Below, piece by piece: positions 28,032 through 37,086 of a DNA stretch of 64,000 nt; positions within the stretch are counted from its first letter, which is position 1, and each line of letters begins with the position of its first letter. This DNA is from CBDFKS01 sp965248905. GTDB taxonomy: Bacteria; Chloroflexota; Dehalococcoidia; Lucifugimonadales; JAGWBF01. Below the pieces are notes generated by a model, which was not told the origin of the DNA, did not search any database, and saw only the letters and a program-made list of their open reading frames with translations. The stretch lies in NCBI GenBank assembly GCA_965248905.1, contig CBDFKS010000007.1, positions 1,426,001 to 1,490,000 of the forward strand, written 5' to 3'. The position numbers were made by a program, and so were the translations under genes.

Positions 28032-28217
28032 TGGAATCTAGATCAAAATCCGGGCTTCCAGGCCAAACAAACCCTACGTTTGCTTCATTCTTTTGGTGTA
28101 TATGGGCCTAAGCCACAATTACACCTAATGCGCAATAAAGAGTAACCGTCCGGGCGTAGGCTTGCTTCGCTAAGCAACTCGCAGATACAATATCAGTAGC
28201 TACCCTACGGCGAAGCG

Positions 28218-29015
28218 ATGATAATGGCTATACGCTCTTTTATCAAGTCGGCACTTTACAGTCTCTATGCCACGAGGCTTCAGAAACAGGTCAGTGATGG
28301 CCCAGTACCACGCCATGTCGCATTGATCCTTGATGGGAACAGGCGCTTCGCACGTCAAAATGGCCTCGATTCTCCGTCACAAGGTCATCAATTGGGAGCG
28401 GAGAAGCTGGATGAGCTCCTGGAGTGGTGCGACCAGTTAACCATTCCAGTAGTCACAGTATGGGCCCTCTCAATGGACAACCTACAGCGTAACCCGGAGG
28501 AGCTGAGCCAACTCTTAGAGGTGATCCAAAACAAACTGAAGGACCTTACCCACACTCGTACTCGACCGCTATCTCCACGCTCTATACACATCCTTGGTCG
28601 GCTTGAAGCACTTCCCGATTCCATGCGCCACGGGATCGTCGATGTAGAAGCCCGTACTAAGCATCTGGGACCTCTGCGCTTGAATATCGCCTTGGGATAT
28701 GACGGCAGAGAAGAGATCATACAGGCTGTTAAGAGCCTTCTACTAGGCAGAGCGGAGCAAGAGGTATCGCTGAAGGATGTGGCCAACGAACTCACGTCAG
28801 ATGACATAGCACGATGGTTGTACTGCAACTCTGACCCGGATCCCGATCTTATTATCAGGACCAGCGGCGAACTTAGGCTGAGCGGGTTTATGCTGTGGCA
28901 AAGCGCATACAGTGAGCTCTACTTCTGCGATACTTTGTGGCCAGCCTTGCGCAAGATCGACTTCTTGAGGGCCTTACGAAGCTATCAGCAGCGCAAGCGT
29001 CGGTGGGGAAAGTAG
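28218..29015 (+). CDS. uppS: Isoprenyl (undecaprenyl) diphosphate synthase family protein
   Basis: A 265-residue cis-prenyltransferase. HVALILDGNRRFAR carries the diphosphate-binding Asp (motif I), VVTVWALSMDNLQRNPEEL is motif III, and LIIRTSGELRLSGFMLWQSAYSELYF is the conserved C-terminal region with RxxxELRLS. It condenses isopentenyl diphosphate with an allylic starter to make the lipid carrier on which the glycans of this locus are built. It may be a second, locus-specific copy in addition to a housekeeping UppS elsewhere, which cannot be judged from this window. Confidence 0.88.
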   Translation: MIMAIRSFIKSALYSLYATRLQKQVSDGPVPRHVALILDGNRRFARQNGLDSPSQGHQLGAEKLDELLEWCDQLTIPVVTVWALSMDNLQRNPEELSQLLEVIQNKLKDLTHTRTRPLSPRSIHILGRLEALPDSMRHGIVDVEARTKHLGPLRLNIALGYDGREEIIQAVKSLLLGRAEQEVSLKDVANELTSDDIARWLYCNSDPDPDLIIRTSGELRLSGFMLWQSAYSELYFCDTLWPALRKIDFLRALRSYQQRKRRWGK

Positions 29016-29018
29016 AAA

Positions 29019-29789
29019 TTGGACCTGCAATCCGAATCAATTCCTCTAGATAACGCGATGGGATTCGTCGACTTGCATAGTCACGTCCTTCCAGGTGTGG
29101 ACGACGGTGCGGATACCTGGGAAGAGGCCCTGGGAATGCTCCGGAAGGCGGCCAGCAGTCAAACTGCGGTCATGGTGGCCACGCCCCACAGCGGAGATAG
29201 AGGAAGGTGGGACAAGGTAGAATCGTTGAGACGTCTCTGCCAAGACCTGAATCAAGCGCTGGAGAGCGACGCGACTCCGCTCAAACTCGTCCTTGGTATG
29301 GAAAACGCCTTGGATCTGGACACGGTCGACAAGGTAGAGCAGGGAAATGGGTTAACGATCAACGGCTCCAGTTATATTCTAGTAGAGCTACCCTTCCATC
29401 AGCTCCCTCTGTACTGGGAGGAGGTGCTATTCCGGTTGCAGCTTAACGGCTTGCAGCCCATTATTGCTCATCCAGAGCGTCAGAGCCAGATTCAGAGCAA
29501 CCCTTCATTATTAGTTGAGGCTGTCGAACGAGGAATCCTGTTTCAATTGACTGCGGGTAGCCTCACCGGGCATTTCGGCCCCCAAGCACGAAAATGCGCC
29601 GAGACTCTCTTAAAAAAGCGGTTGGCGCACTTCATTGCTTCAGATTGTCATGGGCAAGACGGGTCCCGTGGCCCCAACATGCTTGACGGTTTCCAGCGAG
29701 CATCCAAGCTAGTTGGAGAGGAGTTGGCGGTCCAGATGGTACGGCATGCTCCCTGGGACGTAGTACACGGGACCAAAGGCGCATCCTGA
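29019..29789 (+). CDS. CpsB/YwqE-type PHP-domain tyrosine phosphatase
   Basis: About 256 residues if read from TTG 29019; ATG 29058, right at FVDLHSHVLPGVDDGAD, is the alternative start. Metal-binding PHP motifs appear in order: DLHSH, ATPHSGD, AHPERQ and SDCHGQD. Proteins of this group dephosphorylate tyrosine kinases that control capsule chain length and export in Gram-positive-type systems. No matching BY-kinase or Wzz-like gene is in this window. Starting only three bases after uppS, it is part of the same operon. Confidence 0.85.
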   Translation: MDLQSESIPLDNAMGFVDLHSHVLPGVDDGADTWEEALGMLRKAASSQTAVMVATPHSGDRGRWDKVESLRRLCQDLNQALESDATPLKLVLGMENALDLDTVDKVEQGNGLTINGSSYILVELPFHQLPLYWEEVLFRLQLNGLQPIIAHPERQSQIQSNPSLLVEAVERGILFQLTAGSLTGHFGPQARKCAETLLKKRLAHFIASDCHGQDGSRGPNMLDGFQRASKLVGEELAVQMVRHAPWDVVHGTKGAS

Positions 29790-29811
29790 GGCTAGCCATT
29801 GCTACGAAAAT

Positions 29812-29904
29812 GTCTTTGCGAGCCCTTCACTCCGTTCAGGATGAACTCTGCGAAGCAATCTTAGGATGGGAGATTGCTTCGTCGCTGTCACTCCTGGCAA
29901 TGAC
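29812..29904. repeat. Palindromic dispersed repeat, copy 1
   Basis: The core GCGAAGCAATCT and its complement AGATTGCTTCGTCGC form a stem, with outer arms GTCTTTGCGAG and CCTGGCAATGAC also roughly complementary. The same core and arms occur at 41521-41597. It lies between the phosphatase gene and an epimerase, outside coding sequence. It resembles REP/MITE-like interspersed palindromes found in many environmental genomes. It could form a strong hairpin in RNA. Confidence 0.7.
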
Positions 29905-30004
29905 CTTTTCACCCTTGGTTGTGCCGGTGGCAACCAACATGATAAATTCCAGCCGACATACAAACTGATCACAGACAATATAGTAGGTTAAGAAGGGACT
30001 AACA

Positions 30005-30967
30005 ATGAAAGTATTGGTCACTGGAGGAGCCGGATTCGTAGGATCGCATCTTTCAGAAGCCCTCCTGGATGACGGCTATGAGGTTTACGTCATAGACGAC
30101 CTCTCCACCGGCAACATCGAGAATATCGATCCTCTCAAAGCCCATCCTAAGTTCCATTACATCATCGGTTCGGTTATGGATATGCCCCTAATGGCGGAGT
30201 TGGTCGACCGCTGCGAAGTGATATTTCACCTGGCTGCGGCGGTAGGCGTCAAGCTGGCGGTGGAAAATCCGGTAAGCACGATAGAGACCAACGTCAACGG
30301 AACAGGGATAGTTCTGGGCCTTGCCAGCAAAAAAGGGAAAAGAGTGTTGCTGACTTCTACATCTGAAGTATACGGCGACAGCACCGACGGCACGCTCCAG
30401 GAAGACGCCCATGTCCTCCTTTACACCACTATGAAAAGCCGGTGGAGCTATGCCTGGTCCAAAGCGATCGACGAATCTCTAGCCATGGCCCACTGGAATG
30501 AGCGCCGATTGCCGGTGATCGTGGTACGTCTGTTCAACACCGTCGGGCCCCGCCAGACGGGTCGATACGGGATGGTGATACCCAGACTCGTCCAACAAGC
30601 TCTGGCCGGTGAGCCCCTTACTATTTACGGAGACGGGCAACAAACTCGCTGTTTCGCGTACGTCGGCGACGTGGTGCGAGGCATGATAAGCCTGGCCACC
30701 TGCCCGGAAGCAGTCGGACAGATCTTTAATATAGGCAACGACCAGCAGATCACTATCCAGGCCTTGGCCGAATTGATCAAAGAAACTACCCACAGCGATT
30801 CTCCTATGACGTACATTCCTTACGATCAAGTGTATGGAGAGGGGTTCGAAGACATGAGAAGAAGAGTGCCGGAGCTTAGCAAGATTCGAAGCACCATTGG
30901 CTATAAAACCACCAAGGACTTGCCTGCCATTATCGACTCGGTGATCGACGCCCAACGTAAGAACTAG
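30005..30967 (+). CDS. NAD-dependent nucleotide-sugar epimerase/decarboxylase (extended SDR)
   Basis: A 320-residue extended SDR with GGAGFVGSHL at residues 7-16, STSEVYG near 118-124, and Tyr149/Lys153 (YAWSK). RQTGRYGMVIPRLVQQAL and TRCFAYVGDVVRG fit the UDP-glucuronate decarboxylase/GDP-mannose dehydratase side of the family rather than GalE. It would supply a UDP-xylose- or related-type donor to the polysaccharide. It is monocistronic: a gene-free, repeat-bearing gap precedes it and a strong terminator follows. Confidence 0.85.
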   Translation: MKVLVTGGAGFVGSHLSEALLDDGYEVYVIDDLSTGNIENIDPLKAHPKFHYIIGSVMDMPLMAELVDRCEVIFHLAAAVGVKLAVENPVSTIETNVNGTGIVLGLASKKGKRVLLTSTSEVYGDSTDGTLQEDAHVLLYTTMKSRWSYAWSKAIDESLAMAHWNERRLPVIVVRLFNTVGPRQTGRYGMVIPRLVQQALAGEPLTIYGDGQQTRCFAYVGDVVRGMISLATCPEAVGQIFNIGNDQQITIQALAELIKETTHSDSPMTYIPYDQVYGEGFEDMRRRVPELSKIRSTIGYKTTKDLPAIIDSVIDAQRKN

Positions 30968-30996
30968 GGCTTCGCACGCCCGCTTCACAACTCACG

Positions 30997-31025
30997 GGCC
31001 CATGCTGGTTTGCATGGGCCTTTTT
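30997..31025 (+). terminator. Rho-independent terminator after the epimerase gene
   Basis: A 9-bp perfect stem GGCCCATGC / GCATGGGCC with a 6-nt loop, followed at once by TTTTT (31021-31025). It lies 30 bases after the epimerase stop and closes the + strand polysaccharide region, facing the convergent DUF4012 gene. Confidence 0.9.
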
Positions 31026-31106
31026 GTTCCCACCAGCCACCTTTAACCATTATACCAATGTTCGTCATCTAGCCTGTTGAGTTCGCTTTTATGCTCTAGG
31101 CTTTAC

Positions 31107-34100
31107 TCAATTGAACTCGGCTCTGCCCTTCGTTCGAAATGAGACTACCACGCGAGTATCCGATTCGAGGGTGAAGTCGAAGAGCAACTGCTGACCTCTC
31201 CTTGACGTGAATTCAGGCACTGAGCTGATCAGCTCTACGTTGGAGTCCAGCTCAACGGCCAAGCTCACACGGTCACGGTCCATGCCGGGTTGCTTCTGTA
31301 TCAGCAACCGGTACTCGTAGACATTGGGCGCCGTGGAGCGCAGAATCTCCCTGGGCAGCTGGTACCCTATGGGCACCGTTGTGACAGTCCCCGGTTCTAC
31401 CGCGATATACCCGCCTAGCTCGGTGAGACGCCCTGGGGTGGTGGGCAGATTGGACGCAACGGTGCCGGAGTTGGCGTCAGGGTATCCCCAGATGAGCTTT
31501 AGGGCCCCTGGGTGCAGGGGCACGGGAGGCATCTGGATTGTGCTCTGATCGGCCATTTTGGGTACATACACGCGAAAATAGTTCCAATAGCAGTGATATG
31601 TAGGCCAGTCGAACTGGCGACAAATCTCGTCTTTGGGTTGATCCTTGTTCTCGTAACGCAAGCGAAGCTCCGCCTCTATGGGCTGATTGGGGCTGAGGGA
31701 AACTCGATACTCCCAAGATCGGTCTACACCCGCGGTTGAGTGCCCCGGCAGGGAGCTATCCACCACCATGATATAGTCGTGGTCAACCACCGATATCGCC
31801 CCGTTCCATCCTCTTTCCCAGAGAAGACTGTCGTCCATGGGAGGAAACACATGGGTGAGCACGTTCTTTTGATCCAACTGGGCCTTTATCAGCTCTATGA
31901 ACTGTCGTCTTAAGCCCGGCGGTATGCCACTGGTCAACCGGTCTTTCAAGGCGAAGAAAAGGTCCTCGTCGAAGCATCGTTTGGATCTGTCAGAGGATTT
32001 ATGGCGAGGTAAACACTCGTAAGAGATCTCACCTTCTGTTAACGCTTCCGCCGTATCTCTCGTGAGCACCTCCTCCCGTTCAGGCACCTTGATATCTCCG
32101 AACAGATCCACCAGATCAAAGGCCAGTTGTTTCGTGGCGGTAATCACTCCATCCACTTGAGTCCCTTGTCCGGTGCGGTATATGTCGGCAATCTGTGCTG
32201 CAGACGCTGGGAAATGTGGGCTCCAGTTTGCGTCGCGGAACAGCATTCTCCCCATCCAAAGATACCAAAATAAACCCCCAGGCGGCAGTGGGTTGTCCGT
32301 CAGAGGTTCACGGTCTACCGTGGTGCTATCGTGGTACACCAAGGTCGTTAGCTCACCCCTGTCGATCGTCGCCTGTACCGCGATACCGATGAATCCCCCT
32401 GAGGCCCTGATTTCATTCTGGTTCTGACCCAGCAATAAGTAATCCCTTGGCTCGTCGAATCCCAGGAAGGAACGTAGGAAGTTGCTGGTGCTTATCGCTT
32501 CATCCAGCAAGACCTCTACTCGATCGGTACCGCCAAGGCTAAGATCGGATCCGGCACTGAATACCGTCGCCGGTAAAAAGGACTCGGCATCGATGCCCTG
32601 AACGGACATCAGAGTCTGAAGAGACTTCATCTCCTCCTTTGCCAGAGCCAACTCTGTATGGGTTTCGTCCAGGGCGACTCCTACAATAGCCCCGAACTCC
32701 TTCGACAAAAACCCGGTGCTATCAACTGCTTCTGCGATCTGTACAAGGCCCCGGGCACCCGCCGTCACATGCCTCAGAAGAGTCACACCCGGCCCCACCG
32801 TGTCCAGTACATCATTTACCGCCGCTAGCTCATCGGAAGAGTCGGCACCACTCACGCTGGTTGCCAACTTCACCGTTTCGATGGCTAGCTCCAAGGCAAC
32901 AGCCTGCGCGTTGACATTGCTTAGAACCTGTCCCACTTGCTCTGGGTCCTCCAACACGTCCAAGGGGTCTGCCACCGAGTCCTGAAGCGAGGACAGTTCC
33001 CGGCTTAGGGCGTAGGTATGCCCGATAACTTCGGGGCTGGTAAGGCTCAGATAGGCCACGGTCTGAAGAGCCGGCAGATATCTGTCCATTAGTACGCCAT
33101 AGGTTTCTCCCCTCTCAGTAGCGCCCAGTTTCTGTCGTAGCTCCCGGACGCGACGTAAATCGCTTTGCACTAGACTCAGCTCGGAACCCAACTCCCTGAT
33201 AGTACGAGCAACCCGGTCCGCAGCCAGGTTCGGCTCCATCTGTTCCACATCGACCGAGATAGCTGAGCGGTATGCACTCGCTAGATGACGGCCCGCTCGG
33301 GCCTGATGGAAGCCCATGTCCAGCAGAACATGGGCTTCAGTAATCTTCCCACCTACTACCGGCAGCCAGCCGAAAGGCTTGAGGAAGGCGAGACGAGACC
33401 GCGCCTGGGATGACTTCTCTTCGGCATTCTTGAAGTCCGCTTCGAGAGTTTGGTAGGCCGTCACTTGAATGAGGTCCAGAGGAGTGAGATGGGACATCTG
33501 GGCTTGAAGATCTCGGTACGAATCTCGGGCGTCCAGGGCCGCCGAGATGCCGGTCCAAGCAAAGAACCCCAGAATAATACCCGCGATCAATAACGCCCCA
33601 ACGCCCCCTACCACATACCGTTGTACGCGGCCCAGACCTAGCCATCTGGTACGCAAGAGTGATAGTACGTGTCTGGCCCGTACCATCAACGCATCCAATC
33701 GTAACGCGCTGACATCTGGAAGCCGCTTCGCTGCCAAGGATGATGGTATGGTTTTAGCCCAGGCTACCGACTCATCCAGCCGTACCTTCCTTACGTCTGG
33801 ACCCCGCTTTGCCATGCGGATCAGCAGTTCTTTGACACCACTCAGAGACCGGGATATTCTTTGGAGATCAAGCTTTCGTACCTGAGTTACAAATTCTCTC
33901 GACGCCCGTCTGATTTGCACGGAAACCTGAGTCCACTGCAACTCTGTAAGCTTTCCTTTAACGTCTTGAGGCCTAAACCTGCTGGAACGTAGCTTCGCGG
34001 TGGACAGTCGAGAGGAGGACAGCTTTTGTCTCAGCGTCTTAAGCACCGGCACTAACGACTTGATTCCCGCCTCTACACGAGGCGCTATCCACACCTGGAA

Positions 34101-34181
34101 TCTACGGCTGATAATCACCAGTCGAGAACGTAGGGCCGCTATGCGGGTAATAATAGGAGACTCTAGAAAGGCTTTAAGCAC
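31107..34181 (-). CDS. DUF4012 large membrane protein
   Basis: A 1024-residue protein from GTG 34181. Residues 1-185 are strongly basic and probably cytoplasmic; one membrane helix follows (VVGGVGALLIAGIILGFFAW, about 189-212); the rest is predicted extracytoplasmic, including helical parts at 220-520. The DUF4012 core is at RDYLLLGQNQNEIRASGGF then YHDSTTVDREP (about 585-640). A late beta-rich part (800-1024) completes it. DUF4012 proteins are common in Actinobacteria and Chloroflexota next to polysaccharide genes and are suspected to be envelope glycan-associated. The ~185-residue basic N-tail is unusual. Function not established. Confidence 0.8.
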   Translation of the reverse strand: MLKAFLESPIITRIAALRSRLVIISRRFQVWIAPRVEAGIKSLVPVLKTLRQKLSSSRLSTAKLRSSRFRPQDVKGKLTELQWTQVSVQIRRASREFVTQVRKLDLQRISRSLSGVKELLIRMAKRGPDVRKVRLDESVAWAKTIPSSLAAKRLPDVSALRLDALMVRARHVLSLLRTRWLGLGRVQRYVVGGVGALLIAGIILGFFAWTGISAALDARDSYRDLQAQMSHLTPLDLIQVTAYQTLEADFKNAEEKSSQARSRLAFLKPFGWLPVVGGKITEAHVLLDMGFHQARAGRHLASAYRSAISVDVEQMEPNLAADRVARTIRELGSELSLVQSDLRRVRELRQKLGATERGETYGVLMDRYLPALQTVAYLSLTSPEVIGHTYALSRELSSLQDSVADPLDVLEDPEQVGQVLSNVNAQAVALELAIETVKLATSVSGADSSDELAAVNDVLDTVGPGVTLLRHVTAGARGLVQIAEAVDSTGFLSKEFGAIVGVALDETHTELALAKEEMKSLQTLMSVQGIDAESFLPATVFSAGSDLSLGGTDRVEVLLDEAISTSNFLRSFLGFDEPRDYLLLGQNQNEIRASGGFIGIAVQATIDRGELTTLVYHDSTTVDREPLTDNPLPPGGLFWYLWMGRMLFRDANWSPHFPASAAQIADIYRTGQGTQVDGVITATKQLAFDLVDLFGDIKVPEREEVLTRDTAEALTEGEISYECLPRHKSSDRSKRCFDEDLFFALKDRLTSGIPPGLRRQFIELIKAQLDQKNVLTHVFPPMDDSLLWERGWNGAISVVDHDYIMVVDSSLPGHSTAGVDRSWEYRVSLSPNQPIEAELRLRYENKDQPKDEICRQFDWPTYHCYWNYFRVYVPKMADQSTIQMPPVPLHPGALKLIWGYPDANSGTVASNLPTTPGRLTELGGYIAVEPGTVTTVPIGYQLPREILRSTAPNVYEYRLLIQKQPGMDRDRVSLAVELDSNVELISSVPEFTSRRGQQLLFDFTLESDTRVVVSFRTKGRAEFN

Positions 34182-34683
34182 AGTAAATCATGTTATTTCA
34201 TGGACTAAATAAGGATAGATAGTGCTTCAAAAGAAGGGATGAGCGATGGGGTTTATCCAGGTACCGAGCTCCCTGTCCACTGAAGGCCTGTCGGATGGAA
34301 ACTAAGGTCATCCACAGGTGATATTCCGTGGGCAGATGAACACAGATTTAAGGATAACGGCAATCAATTCATAAACCTGATCTCATTTCAAGGTAACACA
34401 CTGACAAGCGTTAAAGCTACACCAGTTTCGCTAATTGCGGTGGGTCTGGCATACATGGTCTTTCAATACCAAAAAGATGACGCCAGCGCCGCCATTCAGG
34501 TTTCCATGCTCGGCTGGCTGTCCTATTTCTTTACGCAGACCTTCTTGGAACGGATTGACGCGACCTCGCTGCACACTTCACGCTTCAAAAAGTTTGCATC
34601 AGGCCAACTGTCATCTATAATCTGTGCTAAGCCGCATGGCCAAGGCCCTTAAAGAACAACGGTTTTCATATGGAGGAATAACT
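34182..34683. other. Intergenic region between divergent genes, with weak small ORF
   Basis: About 500 bp separate the divergent DUF4012 and sat genes, so both promoters should lie here, but I could not pick a convincing -35/-10 pair. The + frame from about 34290 to TAA 34650-34652 is open and its second half (GTG 34440 onward) encodes a hydrophobic peptide (AAIQVSMLGWLSYFFTQTF). It has no ribosome-binding site and may be the remnant of a membrane-protein gene. Confidence 0.3.
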
Positions 34684-35844
34684 ATGGTTGAGCCTCATGG
34701 AGGGGTCTTAATCAATCGTTTCTTGGTCGAAGACATCAGTATGGAGACACAAGCTAAAGACCAGGGTCTTCCCCAGATTTCCCTCGACCCCCGCCAACTC
34801 TCCGACGCATATCTGATCGCCCAGGGAGCGCTAAGTCCTTTGGATGGGTACATGGGCAGCGTGGATTACCAAAGCGTCCTCAACCGATTGCGCCTGGCAA
34901 ACGATCTTGTATGGAGCTTGCCCATCACCTTGGCCGTTTCTCGAAGCATCGGCCAATCTCTGAAAAAAGGCCAGGATGCGGCTCTCACAGGTCCTGATGG
35001 AAACACAGCGGGAATCATTCACGTCGAGGAGGTTTACTCTTATGACAAGCAGTTAGAAGCGGAGCTGGTCTACGGCACCATCGACGAGACCCATCCCGGC
35101 GTTAATGCACTACACCAACAGGGAGAGCTGCTGGTGGCGGGCAAGATTGATATGTTTGCTCCGCAAGAAAAGGACCGGCCTTTCGCTAAATACTACCTCA
35201 CCCCCAGCGAGACCCGGACGCTGTTTGAGCAGCGAGGATGGCATTCCGTGGTGGGTTTTCAGACCAGAAACCCCATCCATCGCGCCCATGAATATATTCA
35301 GAAATGCGCCCTAGAAATCTTTGACGGCTTGCTAATCCACCCACTGGTCGGAGAGACCAAGCAGGGCGACATCCCGGCGGACGTGCGAATGGCGTGCTAC
35401 GAGGTGCTGCTGGAGGAGTACTATCCCAGCAATCGGGTAGTGTTATCAGTACTACCGGCTTTCATGCGCTACGCGGGTCCCCGAGAAGCCGTGTTCCATG
35501 CAATCGTTCGGAAGAATTACGGATGCACGCATTTCATCGTAGGCAGGGACCATGCCGGCGTTGGAAACTTCTATGAACCCTATGATGCCCACCGGATTTT
35601 TGACAGATTCAGTGCGGAAGAACTGGGAATCGTGCCGCTATTCTTCGAGGACGCCTTCTATTGCCGGCGCTGCCAGACCACCGCGACATCGAAGACCTGT
35701 CCACACTCTCAGCAGGAGCGTATTTCGGTAAGCGGAACGGAGCTTCGGAAGATGCTTGATTCTGGCAGGATGCCCGCCGACGAGATTACCCGCCCGGAGG
35801 TGGCGAAGATTCTCGCCAAGATGGCTCCCAGTAATAAGCTGTAA
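34684..35844 (+). CDS. sat: Sulfate adenylyltransferase (ATP sulfurylase)
   Basis: About 386 residues from ATG 34684, chosen because GGAGG lies seven bases upstream; the frame also opens at 34624. The active-site motifs are QTRNPIHRAHEY (ATP/sulfate binding) and GRDHAGVGN. A Cys cluster CRRCQTTATSKTC near the C-terminus is typical of bacterial and archaeal Sat of the dissimilatory/thermophile type. It makes APS from ATP and sulfate, or runs in reverse. No APS kinase, APS reductase or sulfotransferase is adjacent, so the pathway served is unclear. Confidence 0.93.
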   Translation: MVEPHGGVLINRFLVEDISMETQAKDQGLPQISLDPRQLSDAYLIAQGALSPLDGYMGSVDYQSVLNRLRLANDLVWSLPITLAVSRSIGQSLKKGQDAALTGPDGNTAGIIHVEEVYSYDKQLEAELVYGTIDETHPGVNALHQQGELLVAGKIDMFAPQEKDRPFAKYYLTPSETRTLFEQRGWHSVVGFQTRNPIHRAHEYIQKCALEIFDGLLIHPLVGETKQGDIPADVRMACYEVLLEEYYPSNRVVLSVLPAFMRYAGPREAVFHAIVRKNYGCTHFIVGRDHAGVGNFYEPYDAHRIFDRFSAEELGIVPLFFEDAFYCRRCQTTATSKTCPHSQQERISVSGTELRKMLDSGRMPADEITRPEVAKILAKMAPSNKL

Positions 35845-35890
35845 GAGTTACTGATAATCCTGATTAGAGATTACCGCCGACGTACCTCTT

Positions 35891-37066
35891 CTAGAGTCTG
35901 TACAGCTTTGCCGCGTTTCCAGACAGCATCTTATCTCGTTCGTCATTTGGTACACCGTCGAAGCTCTTGTTAACATAGTCCCTGGTCGTGGGCCATGTAG
36001 AGGTGGCGAGAGGAAAGTTGGTCGCCCACAGAATGTTGTCAACACCGAGGTAGTCGCGCGCTTCTATAGCAGACCGATCATACCAACCCGTCATGTAACA
36101 CTGTCTGTGAAACAGCTCCGATGGCTTCATACTGTACCCTTCCAAATTGAGACGCTGGCGCTCGAACTGATGATCGGCGGTTTCAACTTCGTATGCGCCC
36201 CACCCCAGAGAGGTCTCAGAGAATACCACCTTGAGTTTTGGGTACCGCACAAGTATCTGGGAGTAGAGGAAGTTAGCCATCACCAGTACGCTGCTAACCG
36301 GCCTTGTCATGGCCTCCAGTGCAGCAGCTAGCTCGGTTGACAGACCGGGATAGGCTGGAAACTGAATCTTGGTGCTACTGCCTGCGTGGAAGCACACGGG
36401 CACTTCAAGCTCCTGACAGATGTCCCAGACAGGATCGTAGTCGGGCTCATTGATGTGCGGAAGGTCTCTCAAGTGCATCGGGACGGCGGGGAACACGACT
36501 CCCCTGTGCCCCATTTGGACGGCCCTCTTTATTTCATTGACCGTGTGGTCAATAGGCGTTAGCGGCACGATGCATTGAGGAATAAACCGGTCGCTTACGC
36601 TACCCCATTCCTCGATGAGCCAGTCGTTGTACGCCTGGACGCAAGCCAGCTCCAGGTCGGGGTCGCTGAGTCGTCCGAAGGCCTCGCCTGCTAGACCGGC
36701 TACCGTGGGGTATAGCACCGAGTAATCTACGCCATCCATATCCATCGCCTTCAGCCGTTCGGAAGCGATATAGGCGCTCTTCGGCACATCATCCCAGCGC
36801 TGCGGCTCCACGGCTCTGTCGTCTACGGTGGCACCTACAGCGGCGACCCCGGATAGCGGTAGTTCCTCTCCATCCAGGACCCAGTGCTCGGTGCCGTCGT
36901 CTCGGCGCTCCACGTGGGGAACTCTGGTGCCCCAATTGGACCTGGACATTCGCTGGGTCCAGACATCCGGATGCTCCTGAACGTGGTCATCAACACTGAC
37001 CAGTCCGTATTTCAAATCCACGATATTTGCTCCGTCGCGTTTAGAACCATGGATGCCGCTCAACAA
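35891..37066 (-). CDS. Amidohydrolase family 2 protein (ACMSD-like), copy A
   Basis: A 391-residue TIM-barrel metal-dependent hydrolase. The N-terminal region has VSVDDHVQEHPDVW in place of the usual HxH motif. Later ligands are in VPVCFHAGSS and VVFSETSLGWG, and NILWATNFPLATSTWP carries the C-terminal acidic/His position, here Asn-Phe-Pro instead of Asp-His-Pro. The family includes decarboxylases and hydrolases of aromatic-derived acids. The changes at metal positions may alter activity. It is followed by a paralogue, and both share the neighbourhood of a flavin halogenase-like and an LLM enzyme. Confidence 0.82.
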   Translation of the reverse strand: MLSGIHGSKRDGANIVDLKYGLVSVDDHVQEHPDVWTQRMSRSNWGTRVPHVERRDDGTEHWVLDGEELPLSGVAAVGATVDDRAVEPQRWDDVPKSAYIASERLKAMDMDGVDYSVLYPTVAGLAGEAFGRLSDPDLELACVQAYNDWLIEEWGSVSDRFIPQCIVPLTPIDHTVNEIKRAVQMGHRGVVFPAVPMHLRDLPHINEPDYDPVWDICQELEVPVCFHAGSSTKIQFPAYPGLSTELAAALEAMTRPVSSVLVMANFLYSQILVRYPKLKVVFSETSLGWGAYEVETADHQFERQRLNLEGYSMKPSELFHRQCYMTGWYDRSAIEARDYLGVDNILWATNFPLATSTWPTTRDYVNKSFDGVPNDERDKMLSGNAAKLYRL

Positions 37067-37086
37067 CCGGAAAGGTAGTACGTTCT

